Shown here: in pieces, positions 19,606 through 28,422 of the stretch
Layout of the letters: each line of letters opens with the position of its first letter
Position numbering within the stretch: the first letter of the stretch is position 1
Assembly (NCBI GenBank): GCA_000955785.1
Contig: JYOD01000026.1
Span: 1-64,000 of the forward strand
Reading direction: 5' to 3'
Source of the DNA: Burkholderiaceae bacterium 16
GTDB lineage: Bacteria; Pseudomonadota; Gammaproteobacteria; Burkholderiales; Burkholderiaceae
DNA: 64,000 nt
The notes under the pieces: generated by a model
Database searches by the model: none
What the model was told of the DNA's origin: nothing
What the model saw: the letters and a program-made list of their open reading frames with translations, nothing else
Made by a program: the position numbers and the translations under genes

Positions 19606-21825
19606 ATGCCAGGAACCGCTCCAGACCCGATCCCGGAAACGACCGACAGCCTGCCCGCGGAGCCCGCCGGGGACAAGGCTGGCCGGCCGGGCAAGGGGCC
19701 GGGGGCCGCCAAAGGTGCCGCCGGCAAGCTGTCCTCGGCCATGGCGCGCTTGCACAAGCTTGGCCTCAAGCGCGACGTCGACATGGTGCTGCACCTGCCG
19801 ATGCGCTATGAGGACGAGACCACGCTGCTGCCGATCGCCGATGCCATCCACCGCGCGGGCCTGGGCCTGCCGGTGCAGGTCGAGGGCGTGGTCACTTCCA
19901 ATGCGGTGAGCTTCCGCCCGCGCCGCCAGCTGGTGGTCAAGATCGCTGACGATACCGGCGAGCTGACGCTGCGCTTTCTGAATTTCTACGGCAGCCAGGC
20001 CCAGCAGATGGCCGAAGGCACCTGCCTGCGCGTGCGTGGCGAGCTGCGCGGCGGTGGCTTCTTCGGCGCGGAGATGGTCCATCCCACCGTGCGCCCGGTG
20101 ACGCCAGGCGAGGCGCTGCCCGATAGATTGACGCCGGTGTACCCGAGTACCGCGGGCATTCCGCAGACCTACTTGCGCAAGGCCATCGGCGGGGCGCTTT
20201 CGCGCACGCCGCTGCCCGAGACCCTGCCATTGCCGGTCCTGAAAGGCCCGCTCGCGCAGCTCAAGCTGCAGCCTTTGCCAGATAGCCTGCGCCTGCTGCA
20301 CTCGCCACCGCAGGATGTCGATGAAGCCGCGCTGATCGAGCGCTCGCACCCGGCCTGGCAGCGCATCAAGTTTGACGAACTGCTGGCGCAGCAACTCTCG
20401 CTCAAGCGCTCCCAGGCGGCGCGGCGCGACAAGAGCGCGCCGCCCATGCCGCGCCGCGCCGGCGGCCTGCTGACGGCCTTCCTGGCGGCGCTGCCATTCA
20501 AGCTGACCGGCGCCCAGCAGCGCGTGGTGGAGGAAATCGCCAGGGACATGGGCGCGCCCCATCCGATGCACCGGCTCCTGCAGGGCGATGTCGGCAGCGG
20601 CAAGACCATTGTCGCGGCGCTGGCGGCCTGCCAGGCCATCGACGCCGGCTACCAGGCCGCGCTGATGGCGCCCACTGAAATCCTGGCCGAGCAGCACTAC
20701 CGCAAGCTTTCCGCGTGGCTGGAGCCGCTTGGCGTGACCGTGGTGTGGCTGGCCGGCAGCCTGAAGGCGCGCGCCAAGCGCGAGGCGGCGGCACAGGTCG
20801 AGTCCGGCGAAGCCAAACTGGCCATCGGCACCCACGCGCTGATCCAGGACAGCGTCAAGTTTGCGCGCCTGGGTTTGTCGGTGGTGGATGAGCAACATCG
20901 CTTCGGCGTGGCCCAGCGCCTGGCGCTGCGCGGCAAGGCGGAGCCCGATGCGGCCGCACCGCCGGACAAGGCCGGAAAGGGTGCTGGCAAGGCCGCCGAG
21001 GCCGTGCCGCATCAGCTGATGATGTCGGCCACGCCGATCCCGCGCACGCTGGCAATGACCTACTACGCCGATCTCGACGTCTCGGTGATCGACGAGCTGC
21101 CGCCCGGTCGTACCCCGGTGGTGACGCGGCTGGTCAACGACGCGCGCCGCGACGAGGTGATCGAGCGCGTGCACCATGCCGCCGCCGATGGCCGGCAGGT
21201 CTACTGGGTGTGCCCGCTGATTGAAGAGAGCGAGGCGCTGCAGTTGCAGACCGCCGTGGAAACCTACGAGACTCTGGTGGCCGCCTTGCCGGAGCTGAAG
21301 GTAGGTCTGGTGCACGGGCGCCTGCCACCGGCGGAAAAGGCTGCCGTGATGGAAGACTTCACGGCCAACCGCCTGCAGGTGCTGGTAGCCACCACCGTGA
21401 TCGAGGTGGGGGTGGACGTGCCCAACGCCTCGCTGATGGTGATCGAGCACGCCGAGCGTTTCGGCCTGGCGCAGCTGCACCAGTTGCGCGGCCGGGTGGG
21501 CCGGGGCAGCGCGGAATCGGTCTGCCTGCTGATGTACCAGGCGCCACTGTCGCCCACCGGGCGCGAGCGCCTGGCGACCATGCGCGAGACCACCGACGGC
21601 TTCGAGATTGCCAGGCGCGATCTGCAGATACGCGGCCCCGGGGAGTTCCTCGGCGCGCGCCAGTCCGGCGAGGCGATGCTGCGCTTCGCCGATCTCAATA
21701 CCGACGCCTGGCTGGTCGACTATGCCCAGGACGCGGCGGAACTGATGCTGACCCGCTATCCGGAGGCGGTGGAGGCGCACCTGCTGCGCTGGCTGGGCGG
21801 CAGGGAGCATTTCCTGAAGGCCTGA
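19606..21825 (+). CDS. recG: ATP-dependent DNA helicase RecG
   Basis: RecG remodels stalled replication forks and branch-migrates Holliday junctions. It is 739 residues, about 45 longer than E. coli RecG. The extra length comes from a low-complexity N-terminal stretch (residues 10-45, rich in Gly, Ala, Lys) and an insert near residue 450 (PDAAAPPDKAGKGAGKAAE). An OB-fold wedge domain is followed by the helicase core with Walker A QGDVGSGKT, the DEQH box VVDEQHRFG, and motif VI near HQLRGRVGRG. recG directly before oxyR is the order found across Burkholderiaceae. Confidence 0.97.
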   Translation: MPGTAPDPIPETTDSLPAEPAGDKAGRPGKGPGAAKGAAGKLSSAMARLHKLGLKRDVDMVLHLPMRYEDETTLLPIADAIHRAGLGLPVQVEGVVTSNAVSFRPRRQLVVKIADDTGELTLRFLNFYGSQAQQMAEGTCLRVRGELRGGGFFGAEMVHPTVRPVTPGEALPDRLTPVYPSTAGIPQTYLRKAIGGALSRTPLPETLPLPVLKGPLAQLKLQPLPDSLRLLHSPPQDVDEAALIERSHPAWQRIKFDELLAQQLSLKRSQAARRDKSAPPMPRRAGGLLTAFLAALPFKLTGAQQRVVEEIARDMGAPHPMHRLLQGDVGSGKTIVAALAACQAIDAGYQAALMAPTEILAEQHYRKLSAWLEPLGVTVVWLAGSLKARAKREAAAQVESGEAKLAIGTHALIQDSVKFARLGLSVVDEQHRFGVAQRLALRGKAEPDAAAPPDKAGKGAGKAAEAVPHQLMMSATPIPRTLAMTYYADLDVSVIDELPPGRTPVVTRLVNDARRDEVIERVHHAAADGRQVYWVCPLIEESEALQLQTAVETYETLVAALPELKVGLVHGRLPPAEKAAVMEDFTANRLQVLVATTVIEVGVDVPNASLMVIEHAERFGLAQLHQLRGRVGRGSAESVCLLMYQAPLSPTGRERLATMRETTDGFEIARRDLQIRGPGEFLGARQSGEAMLRFADLNTDAWLVDYAQDAAELMLTRYPEAVEAHLLRWLGGREHFLKA

Positions 21826-21951
21826 GGCAAAGAGCAGCATGCTTCGCATGGCCGCACGGCGGTAAGTATCGCCTGCGCCGCATTGCCGTTCATCTCTGAC
21901 AGAACCCCGAATCGAAGGTAAAATCTATCGCCTAATGAAAATTGATAAGTC

Positions 21952-22905
21952 ATGACGCTCACCGAACTCAAGTACATCGTTGCCGTGGCGCGCGAGCGCC
22001 ATTTCGGCCGGGCGGCCGAAGCCTGCTTCGTGTCGCAGCCGACGTTGTCGGTGGCCATCAAGAAGCTGGAAGACGAACTCAATGTGCAGATCTTCGAGCG
22101 AGGCACTTCCGAGGTCTCGGTGACGCCGATCGGTGAGCAGATCGTGGCGCAGGCCCAGCGCGTGCTGGAGCAGACCATGGCCATCCGCGAGATCGCCAAG
22201 CAGGGCAAGGACCCGCTGGCCGGGCCGTTGCGCCTCGGCGTGATCTACACCATCGGGCCCTACCTGCTGCCCGCGCTGGTCAAGGAAATGATCCAGACCG
22301 TGCCGCAGATGCCGCTGATGCTGCAGGAGAACTACACGGTCAAGCTGATCGAGTTGCTCAAGCAAGGCGAGATCGACTGCGCGATCATGGCCGAACCCTT
22401 CGCCGATTCCGGCCTGACCGTGCAGCCGCTGTACGACGAGCCCTTCGTGGTAGCGGTGCCGCGCGGTCACCATCTGGAAAACGCCAGCCATGTTGACCCC
22501 GACGAACTGAAGCAGCAGACCATGCTGCTCCTGGGTAGCGGGCACTGCTTCCGTGACCAGGTTCTGGGCGTGTGCCCCGAGCTGTCGCGCTTCTCCCAGG
22601 CGGCCGACGGCATCCAGAAGACCTTTGAAGGTTCCTCGCTGGAAACCATCCGGCATATGGTGGCAAGCGGCGTTGGCATCACGGTGCTGCCGCGCACGTC
22701 AGTGCCGGATCTCAAGCCTGGCAAGAATGACCTGCTGGCTTACGTGCCCTTCACCGACCCGGTGCCCGACCGGCGCGTGGTCCTGGCCTGGCGCAAGAGC
22801 TTTACCCGGCTGCCCGCCATGGAAGCGCTGCGCCGCGCGGTGGCCGCCTGCGACCTGGCCGGGGTCAGCATGCTGGCTGCCAAGGAACTGGCCAAGGCGG
22901 CCTGA
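21952..22905 (+). CDS. oxyR: Hydrogen peroxide sensor and regulator OxyR
   Basis: This is a 317-residue LysR-type regulator. The N-terminal helix-turn-helix is MTLTELKYIVAVARERHFGRAAEACFVSQPTLS (residues 1-33; shown here as MTLTELKYIVAV and FVSQPTLSVAIKKLE). The redox cysteines fall at Cys199 (SGHCFRD) and Cys208 (LGVCPEL), the same numbers as in E. coli OxyR, so peroxide should close the same disulfide. The catalase and Dps genes just downstream are classic targets, and an OxyR-type site precedes katA. A TAAAAT sequence about 30 bases before the ATG may belong to its promoter. Confidence 0.95.
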   Translation: MTLTELKYIVAVARERHFGRAAEACFVSQPTLSVAIKKLEDELNVQIFERGTSEVSVTPIGEQIVAQAQRVLEQTMAIREIAKQGKDPLAGPLRLGVIYTIGPYLLPALVKEMIQTVPQMPLMLQENYTVKLIELLKQGEIDCAIMAEPFADSGLTVQPLYDEPFVVAVPRGHHLENASHVDPDELKQQTMLLLGSGHCFRDQVLGVCPELSRFSQAADGIQKTFEGSSLETIRHMVASGVGITVLPRTSVPDLKPGKNDLLAYVPFTDPVPDRRVVLAWRKSFTRLPAMEALRRAVAACDLAGVSMLAAKELAKAA

Positions 22906-23076
22906 CCCGCTCCGCTGGCTGCCGGTCCTCGCGCCGGGGATCCGTAGCGCCATGCTGCCAGCGCGCAGTCGCTGGCAGCGTCATCGCCCATCTTCGCCCA
23001 CCTCCGTTTTTTCCCGCCGTCGATTTTTGTAACTTCACTGTGCCTTTGCCGTGTGCCATGCTGGCGCGGGCGGGAA

Positions 23077-23091
23077 ATAGGCATGCTCTAT
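23077..23091. promoter_or_regulatory. OxyR-type binding half-site before katA
   Basis: ATAG (23077-23080), seven bases, then CTAT (23088-23091) matches the core OxyR pattern ATAG-N7-CTAT exactly. A further ATAG occurs at 23095. Given oxyR immediately upstream and a catalase downstream, OxyR control of the katA transcript is very likely. Confidence 0.7.
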
Positions 23092-23098
23092 TCCATAG

Positions 23099-23120
23099 TT
23101 AGAAATAATCGAATTTCTAA
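23099..23120. repeat. AT-rich inverted repeat in katA promoter region
   Basis: TTAGAAAT (23099-23106) pairs with ATTTCTAA (23113-23120) around AATCGA. It lies 7 bases beyond the OxyR-type site in an unusually AT-rich island. It may be the second half of an extended OxyR tetramer site or the site of another regulator. Confidence 0.45.
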
Positions 23121-23187
23121 TTTGATAGCTAATCCGTACACTTCCTGCATCGACCCACTGCGCGCGGTTGCACACAAGGAGTCGTAC

Positions 23188-23298
23188 ATGACCGGCACGG
23201 ATCCCAACCCAGTCAGTCCTGTCGCCGCGGGAAACATCCTGGGCGCGCTGGCGAGCTGTGTGGCCGACTGTCTTGCCAGTTACGCCACGGTGTACTGA
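23188..23298 (+). CDS. Small ORF upstream of katA (36 residues)
   Basis: This 36-codon ORF has an excellent ribosome site: AAGGAG six bases before ATG 23188. It encodes [16 protein letters not shown] followed by a short hydrophobic stretch with two cysteines ([12 protein letters not shown]), and stops at TGA 67 bases before katA. It lies downstream of the OxyR-type site, so it would be on the katA transcript. I do not recognise it. It may be a leader peptide, a small membrane-associated protein, or chance. The ribosome site is stronger than that of katA itself. Confidence 0.45.
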   Translation: MTGTDPNPVSPVAAGNILGALASCVADCLASYATVY

Positions 23299-23365
23299 AA
23301 CAACCCGGCGGTTCCCGGCGCCGCCCCAGCCCAACTCCCGATTCACCCCACGAAAAGAGACCAAG

Positions 23366-24811
23366 ATGAGCAAGGACAAGGACACTCTCACCACCGCCGC
23401 CGGCGCCCCGGTTGCCGACAACCGGAACTCGCTGACCGCCGGCCCGCGCGGTCCGATGCTGCTTCAGGACGTGTGGTTCCTGGAAAAGCTCGCCCACTTC
23501 GACCGCGAGGTGATTCCCGAGCGGCGCGTGCACGCCAAGGGTTCAGGCGCCCACGGCACCTTTACCGTGACGCATGACATCACGCGCTTCACCAAAGCAT
23601 GGGTCTTCGGCAGCGTCGGCAAGCAGACGCCGATCTTCATCCGTTTTTCCACCGTGGCGGGCGAGCGCGGCGCGGCCGATGCCGAGCGCGACGTGCGCGG
23701 TTTCTCGGTCAAGTTCTACACGGACGAAGGCAACTGGGACGTGGTCGGCAACAACACGCCGGTGTTCTTCGTGCGCGATCCGCTGAAATTCCCCGATTTC
23801 ATCCACACGCAGAAACGTAATCCGCGCACCAACCTGCGCGACCCCATCGCGGTGTGGGACTTCTGGTCGCGCCATCCTGAATCGCTGCACCAGGTCACCA
23901 TCCTGATGAGCGACCGTGGCCTGCCGCAGAACTATCGCCAGATCCATGGCTTTGGCTCGCATACCTTTTCGTTTCTCAATGCAGCCAACGAACGCTTCTG
24001 GGTGAAGTTCCATTTCAAGTCACAGCAGGGCATTGCCAACTGGACCAACGAGGAAGCCGCCAAGGTGGTGGCGGGCGATCGTGAAAGCGCGCAGCGCGAC
24101 CTGTTCGAGAACATCGAAAAGGGCAACTTCCCGCGCTGGAATGTGCGCGTGCAGGTCATGCCCGAAGCCGATGCGGCCAAGTACCACATCAACCCGTTCG
24201 ACCTGACCAAGGTGTGGCCGCACAAGGACTATCCGCTGATCGACGTCGGCGTGCTGGAGCTTAACCGCAACCCGGACAACTACTTCGCAGAAGTGGAGCA
24301 GGTGGCGATGAACCCGTCCAACGTGGTGCCGGGCATCGGTTTCTCGCCCGACAAGATGCTGCAAGGCCGGCTGTTCTCGTATGGCGACACGCAGCGCTAT
24401 CGCCTGGGCGTGAACCACAACCAGATTCCGGTGAACGCGCCCAAGTGCCCGTTCCACAATACGTTCCACCGCGACGGCGCGATGCGCGTGGACGGCAACC
24501 AGGGCGGCAAGCTCAACTACGAGCCCAACCGCGAGGGCGCCTACGCCGCCAGCGAGCGCGCCATCGAGCCGCCGCTGGCCGTGGATGGCGCGGCGGACCG
24601 TTGGGACCACCGTGTGGACACCGACTATTACAGCCAGCCGGGCGCGCTGTTCCGCCTGTTCAATGACGGTCAGCGCCAGCAGCTGTTCTCGAACATCGCG
24701 GCAGCCATGCAAGGGGTTCCGGAAGAGATCGTGCGGGTGCAACTGGAGCACTTCACCAAGGCCGATCCGGCCTACGGCGAAGGCGTCAGGCGCGCCCTCA
24801 ACCTGAAGTAA
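23366..24811 (+). CDS. katA: Monofunctional heme catalase KatA
   Basis: This catalase breaks hydrogen peroxide into water and oxygen. It is 481 residues, a small-subunit (clade 3 type) enzyme. The catalytic histidine is His63 in [14 protein letters not shown]. The proximal heme ligand is Tyr339 in [14 protein letters not shown]. The distal asparagine is in the [14 protein letters not shown] segment. No signal peptide is seen, so it is cytoplasmic. The start ATG 23366 gives [13 protein letters not shown], with AAAGAGA as a modest ribosome site. Gene order oxyR-katA-dps and the OxyR-type site upstream show peroxide-induced expression is likely. Confidence 0.96.
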   Translation: MSKDKDTLTTAAGAPVADNRNSLTAGPRGPMLLQDVWFLEKLAHFDREVIPERRVHAKGSGAHGTFTVTHDITRFTKAWVFGSVGKQTPIFIRFSTVAGERGAADAERDVRGFSVKFYTDEGNWDVVGNNTPVFFVRDPLKFPDFIHTQKRNPRTNLRDPIAVWDFWSRHPESLHQVTILMSDRGLPQNYRQIHGFGSHTFSFLNAANERFWVKFHFKSQQGIANWTNEEAAKVVAGDRESAQRDLFENIEKGNFPRWNVRVQVMPEADAAKYHINPFDLTKVWPHKDYPLIDVGVLELNRNPDNYFAEVEQVAMNPSNVVPGIGFSPDKMLQGRLFSYGDTQRYRLGVNHNQIPVNAPKCPFHNTFHRDGAMRVDGNQGGKLNYEPNREGAYAASERAIEPPLAVDGAADRWDHRVDTDYYSQPGALFRLFNDGQRQQLFSNIAAAMQGVPEEIVRVQLEHFTKADPAYGEGVRRALNLK

Positions 24812-24879
24812 GGCAGTAAGGGCATCGGGTGGTCCCGCGCCAGCGGCGCCACCCGATGCACCAGGCAAGGAGAAGCATC

Positions 24880-25083
24880 ATGGCTATGTTCAGCATGTTC
24901 ATCGGTGAGCTGCAGCATTTGCAGCAAGTGCAGCATGACGCTGGCGACGGCTCCCGTGGCGGCGACGCGGCGCGCCTGCAGCGCAAGCTGTGGCGCACGG
25001 AAATCGGGCTGGCGGTGATTGCCCTGGGTGCTGTCGCGATGTTCCTGGACGCGGCCACGAGTTTGTCCGGCTTTACCGGGTGA
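24880..25083 (+). CDS. Small single-span membrane protein between katA and dps
   Basis: This 67-residue protein has a strong AAGGAGA ribosome site seven bases before its ATG. Residues 1-40 are polar with a Gln-rich part (GELQHLQQVQHD) and a basic segment. Residues about 43-60 (IGLAVIALGAVAMFLDAA) form one membrane span near the C-terminus. No known family is recognised. Its position between katA and dps suggests it is part of the peroxide-stress response. Confidence 0.7.
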   Translation: MAMFSMFIGELQHLQQVQHDAGDGSRGGDAARLQRKLWRTEIGLAVIALGAVAMFLDAATSLSGFTG

Positions 25084-25161
25084 TGCCATAATGTGCGGGT
25101 TGTGCCGCGTCGCCAGGCGCGGCAGTCACTGTGGCCACCCCCAGACTGGAGCGTACCTATC

Positions 25162-25647
25162 ATGGCAAAGAAGAATGAGATGAGCGTGAATATCGGCATT
25201 TCCGACAAAGAGCGCAAGAAGATCGCGGAAGGCCTGTCCAAGTTGCTGGCGGATACCTACACGCTTTATCTCAAGACCCATAACTTTCACTGGAACGTGA
25301 CGGGCCCGATGTTCAACACGCTGCACCTGATGTTCGAGACGCAGTACACCGAACTGGCGTTGGCCGTGGACTCCATCGCGGAGCGTATCCGCGCGCTGGG
25401 CTACCCGGCACCGGGCACCTACAAGGAATACGCCCGCCTGTCGTCGATCCCCGAGGAAGAGGGCGTGCCCGAAGCCACCGAGATGATCCGCAAGCTGGTC
25501 GAAGGCCAGGAAGCCGTGGTGCGCACCGCGCGCTCGCTGTTCCCGGTGATCGATGCAGCAGGCGACGAACCCTCGGCCGACCTGCTGACCCAGCGCATGC
25601 AGACGCACGAAAAGACCGCGTGGATGCTGCGCTCGATGCTGGCCTGA
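25162..25647 (+). CDS. dps: Dps-family DNA-protecting ferritin
   Basis: This is a 161-residue Dps protein, forming a 12-subunit shell that oxidises Fe(II) with peroxide and shields DNA. The intersubunit ferroxidase site is visible in [12 protein letters not shown] (the His) and [20 protein letters not shown] (the Asp and Glu). The N-terminus has lysines (MAKKNEMSV) but is short, so DNA binding may be weak. It follows katA and the small membrane protein. OxyR control would fit the family. A GC-rich hairpin with a T5 tract closes the gene. Confidence 0.95.
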   Translation: MAKKNEMSVNIGISDKERKKIAEGLSKLLADTYTLYLKTHNFHWNVTGPMFNTLHLMFETQYTELALAVDSIAERIRALGYPAPGTYKEYARLSSIPEEEGVPEATEMIRKLVEGQEAVVRTARSLFPVIDAAGDEPSADLLTQRMQTHEKTAWMLRSMLA

Positions 25648-25693
25648 TGGCCTGATTCGACGCTGCCGGCGGCACGATGTGCTGCCGGCCATG

Positions 25694-25728
25694 CGCGCCG
25701 CGCCCTGACCGGGACGCGGCGCGTTTTT
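25694..25728 (+). terminator. Rho-independent terminator after dps
   Basis: CGCGCCGCG (25694-25702) pairs with CGCGGCGCG (25715-25723), followed by T5. It lies about 50 bases after the dps stop and before ubiA. Confidence 0.8.
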
Positions 25729-25777
25729 CGTTTATCGTCCTTGCCTTGCCCCGTACCGTGGTACGCGGGCCACTACC

Positions 25778-26635
25778 ATGTTTGAACGCTTAGCCCTGTA
25801 CGCGCGCCTGGTGCGCATCGACAAGCCCATTGGCACGCTGCTGCTGCTGTGGCCCACGCTGTGGGCATTGTGGATGGCCACGGGCGGGCCGCCGGCGTGG
25901 CACCTGTTCTGGATCTTCTTTGTCGGTACCTTCCTGATGCGATCGGCCGGTTGCGCGATGAACGACTGGGCCGATCGCGACTTCGACAAGCATGTGAAGC
26001 GGACCAAGGAACGGCCGTTGACTGCCGGCAAGATTGCGGCTTGGGAAGCGGTGATGGTGGCAGTGGTGCTTGCGCTCGCGGCCTTCGCGTTGATCACGCC
26101 GCTCAATGCGCTGACCAAGTGGCTGGCGGTGGTGGCCGCGGTGCTGGCCGGCACCTATCCGTTCTTCAAGCGCTTCTTTGCCATCCCGCAGGCCTACCTC
26201 GGCATTGCCTTCGGCTTCGGCATCCCGATGACGTTCGCCGCGGTGCAGGACCATGTGCCTGCCGTGGCATGGGTGATGCTGCTGGCCAATGTGTTCTGGG
26301 CGGTGGCCTACGACACCGCCTATGCCATGGTGGACCGGGATGACGATCTGCTGCTGGGCATGAAGACTTCGGCCATCACGTTCGGGCGCTTCGATGTGGC
26401 CGCCATCATGATTTGCTATGCGGTGTTTCTTGGGCTGATGGCTTGGGCTGGCGCGCAGTTCGGACTGGGCTGGCCATACTGGCTTGGGCTGGCAGCCGCG
26501 GCGGGATGCGCGCTGTATCACTACACGCTGATTCGCGATCGCGATCGCATGCGCTGCTTCGCTGCGTTCCGGCACAACAACTGGCTGGGAGCTTGTGTGT
26601 TTGCCGGAACGGCGGTGGCTTACGCACTGCGTTGA
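25778..26635 (+). CDS. ubiA: 4-hydroxybenzoate polyprenyltransferase UbiA
   Basis: UbiA joins the polyprenyl tail to 4-hydroxybenzoate in ubiquinone synthesis, inside the inner membrane. It is 285 residues with eight or nine hydrophobic helices. The two Asp-rich motifs that bind Mg-diphosphate are present: [15 protein letters not shown] near residue 70 and [16 protein letters not shown] near residue 183. The N-terminus [22 protein letters not shown] is characteristic. It converges with proC, and a GGAGCGCC/GGCGCTCC hairpin lies between them. Confidence 0.96.
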   Translation: MFERLALYARLVRIDKPIGTLLLLWPTLWALWMATGGPPAWHLFWIFFVGTFLMRSAGCAMNDWADRDFDKHVKRTKERPLTAGKIAAWEAVMVAVVLALAAFALITPLNALTKWLAVVAAVLAGTYPFFKRFFAIPQAYLGIAFGFGIPMTFAAVQDHVPAVAWVMLLANVFWAVAYDTAYAMVDRDDDLLLGMKTSAITFGRFDVAAIMICYAVFLGLMAWAGAQFGLGWPYWLGLAAAAGCALYHYTLIRDRDRMRCFAAFRHNNWLGACVFAGTAVAYALR

Positions 26636-26669
26636 GGTGGCTTGCCACAAGCGCTAGCGTCCTGAGCGG

Positions 26670-26694
26670 GGAGCGCCGGGGATGAGGGCGCTCC
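26670..26694. terminator. Hairpin between ubiA and proC
   Basis: GGAGCGCC (26670-26677) pairs with GGCGCTCC (26687-26694) around nine bases. There is no T tract directly after it on the plus strand. On the minus strand, a T6 run lies before it rather than after it. It may be a weak terminator or an mRNA 3'-end stabiliser for the convergent genes. Confidence 0.45.
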
Positions 26695-26719
26695 CTATGC
26701 CGTCGTGCCTGAAAAAACC

Positions 26720-27544
26720 TCAGTCCTTCCCGAACTCCGCCCCCATCTCCGTAGCCCGCGTCGCGGCTGCATGCATCGCTTTGACGAAAGCCTCGCCGAT
26801 GCCGGCGGTTTGCATCGCGGTGAGCGCCGCATATGTCGTACCGCCCTTGGACGTCACGCGCTCGCGCAACAGGCTGACAGGCTCCTCGGACTGCGCCGCC
26901 AGCACCGCCGCGCCGCGGAAGGTTTCCACCGCCAGCGCGCGTCCCTGGCTGGCGGTAAGGCCGAGTTCTGATGCTGCTTTTTCCATCGCTTCGATGAAAT
27001 AGAAGACATAGGCCGGGCCGCTGCCGGAGATGGCGGTGACCGCGTCGATCTGCGCGTCGCCTTCCACCCACTCGCATTTGCCCACGGCTTCAGCCAGCGC
27101 GCCGGCAATCTCGCGGTCCTGCTGCGCCAGGCCGGGCACGGCGGCCAGGCCGGTCATGCCCATGCCGGCCAGCGCCGGCGTGTTCGGCATGGCGCGCACC
27201 AGGCGGGTGCGGCCGCCAAACCAACGCTGCATATCGGCCAGGCGGATGCCAGCCGCCACGCTGACGATCAGGTTGTCGCCCAGGTACGGCAGCAACGATG
27301 CCGCCGCGTCGCGGAACTGCTGCGGCTTGACCGCCAGCACGAGCACATCGCTGGCGCCGAAGGCCGCATCTGGCGCGCCTGCGGCATGCACCCCCAGGTC
27401 GCGCCGCAGGCGCGCCTGGGCTTCCTCGAAAGGATCGACCACGCGGATCGAAGTTGCCGGCACGCCCCGGGCGATCAGGCCGCCGATCAGGGCGGTGGCC
27501 ATATTGCCGCCGCCAAGGAAGCCAAAGGTGAGGGTGTTGAGCAT
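26720..27544 (-). CDS. proC: Pyrroline-5-carboxylate reductase ProC
   Basis: ProC reduces pyrroline-5-carboxylate to proline with NAD(P)H, the last step of proline synthesis. It is 274 residues. The Rossmann motif FGFLGGGNMATALIGGL is at the N-terminus, and the C-terminal signature (SLLRERVTSKGGTTYAAL, near residue 230) is complete. AMPNTPALAGMGMTGLA in the middle is typical. It follows yggS by 47 bases on the same strand, an arrangement conserved in many bacteria. Confidence 0.97.
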   Translation of the reverse strand: MLNTLTFGFLGGGNMATALIGGLIARGVPATSIRVVDPFEEAQARLRRDLGVHAAGAPDAAFGASDVLVLAVKPQQFRDAAASLLPYLGDNLIVSVAAGIRLADMQRWFGGRTRLVRAMPNTPALAGMGMTGLAAVPGLAQQDREIAGALAEAVGKCEWVEGDAQIDAVTAISGSGPAYVFYFIEAMEKAASELGLTASQGRALAVETFRGAAVLAAQSEEPVSLLRERVTSKGGTTYAALTAMQTAGIGEAFVKAMHAAATRATEMGAEFGKD

Positions 27545-27591
27545 GGGTGTCTCTTGCAGGGAGTGTTCTGGGAAGAAGTGACGCCGGCGTT

Positions 27592-28359
27592 CTAGCCGTG
27601 CGTAATGGGCGCTGCGGGCGTTGTCGCAGCAGGGGCCGTCTCGACGGCATCGGATGTGGGCGCGGCGGCATAGCCGCGCGCACCGAAAATGGCGGTGCCG
27701 ATGCGCACCAGGGTGGCGCCCTCGGCAATGGCGGCGTCCATGTCGGCAGACATGCCCATCGATAAGGTGTCGACCTCAAGCCCGTCCGCGCGCAGGGCGT
27801 CGAGCAGCGCGCGCAGCGCGGCGAATGGCCGGCGCTGGGCCGCCGGATCGGCAACGGCTTCGGGAATCGCCATCAGGCCGCGCAGCCGCAGGCCGGGCAG
27901 TGCCGCCACGGCGCGCGCCAGCGCCGGCACTTCGGCGGGCGTCACGCCGCTCTTGCTGGCTTCTCCGCTGATATTGACCTGCAGGCAAACTTGCAGCGGC
28001 GCCTTGCCGGCGGGCCGCTGCGCCGACAGGCGCTCGGCGATGCGCAGGCGGTCGATGGCGTGGACCCAGTCGAAATGCTCGGCCACGGCACGTGTCTTGT
28101 TGCTTTGCAGGGGGCCGATGAAATGCCAGCACAACTCGCCGCGCAGGTCGGCAAGCCGGGCGATCTTGTCCACGCCTTCCTGTACGTAGTTTTCGCCAAA
28201 GGCGCGCTGGCCCGCATCGAAGGCAGCCCGTACGTCGGCGGCGGGGAAGGTCTTGGAAACCGCCAGAAGCGCGACTTCACCGGCCGGTCGCCCGGCCTGT
28301 TGTGCGGCTGCCGCGATGCGCCGGTTGACGGCTTGCAAGTTGGCGGCGATTACAGACAT
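27592..28359 (-). CDS. yggS: YggS-family pyridoxal phosphate homeostasis protein
   Basis: This 255-residue protein is a one-domain alanine-racemase-fold barrel. The PLP-binding lysine is in LLAVSKTFPAADV (about residue 36), followed by FGENYVQEG. WHFIGPLQSNKTR and a C-terminal LSMGMSADMDAAIAEGATLVRIGTAIFG (phosphate-binding) segment are also seen. Family members keep free PLP in balance and have no known catalytic activity. Residues after about 230 are Ala/Thr-rich and look like a disordered tail. It is divergent from pilT across 63 bases. Confidence 0.95.
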   Translation of the reverse strand: MSVIAANLQAVNRRIAAAAQQAGRPAGEVALLAVSKTFPAADVRAAFDAGQRAFGENYVQEGVDKIARLADLRGELCWHFIGPLQSNKTRAVAEHFDWVHAIDRLRIAERLSAQRPAGKAPLQVCLQVNISGEASKSGVTPAEVPALARAVAALPGLRLRGLMAIPEAVADPAAQRRPFAALRALLDALRADGLEVDTLSMGMSADMDAAIAEGATLVRIGTAIFGARGYAAAPTSDAVETAPAATTPAAPITHG

Positions 28360-28380
28360 AATCCGGCGAACATATCAAGA

Positions 28381-28400
28381 AGTACAACAAAGTACGACAA
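28381..28400. repeat. Tandem 10-base direct repeat in yggS-pilT divergent region
   Basis: AGTACAACAA is followed directly by AGTACGACAA, with one mismatch. It lies in the 63-base gap between two divergent genes, where both promoters must be. It might be a regulator site. The AT-rich sequence after it runs into the pilT ribosome region. Confidence 0.4.
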
Positions 28401-28422
28401 TAATAGGGTGGGGTCATTATAG

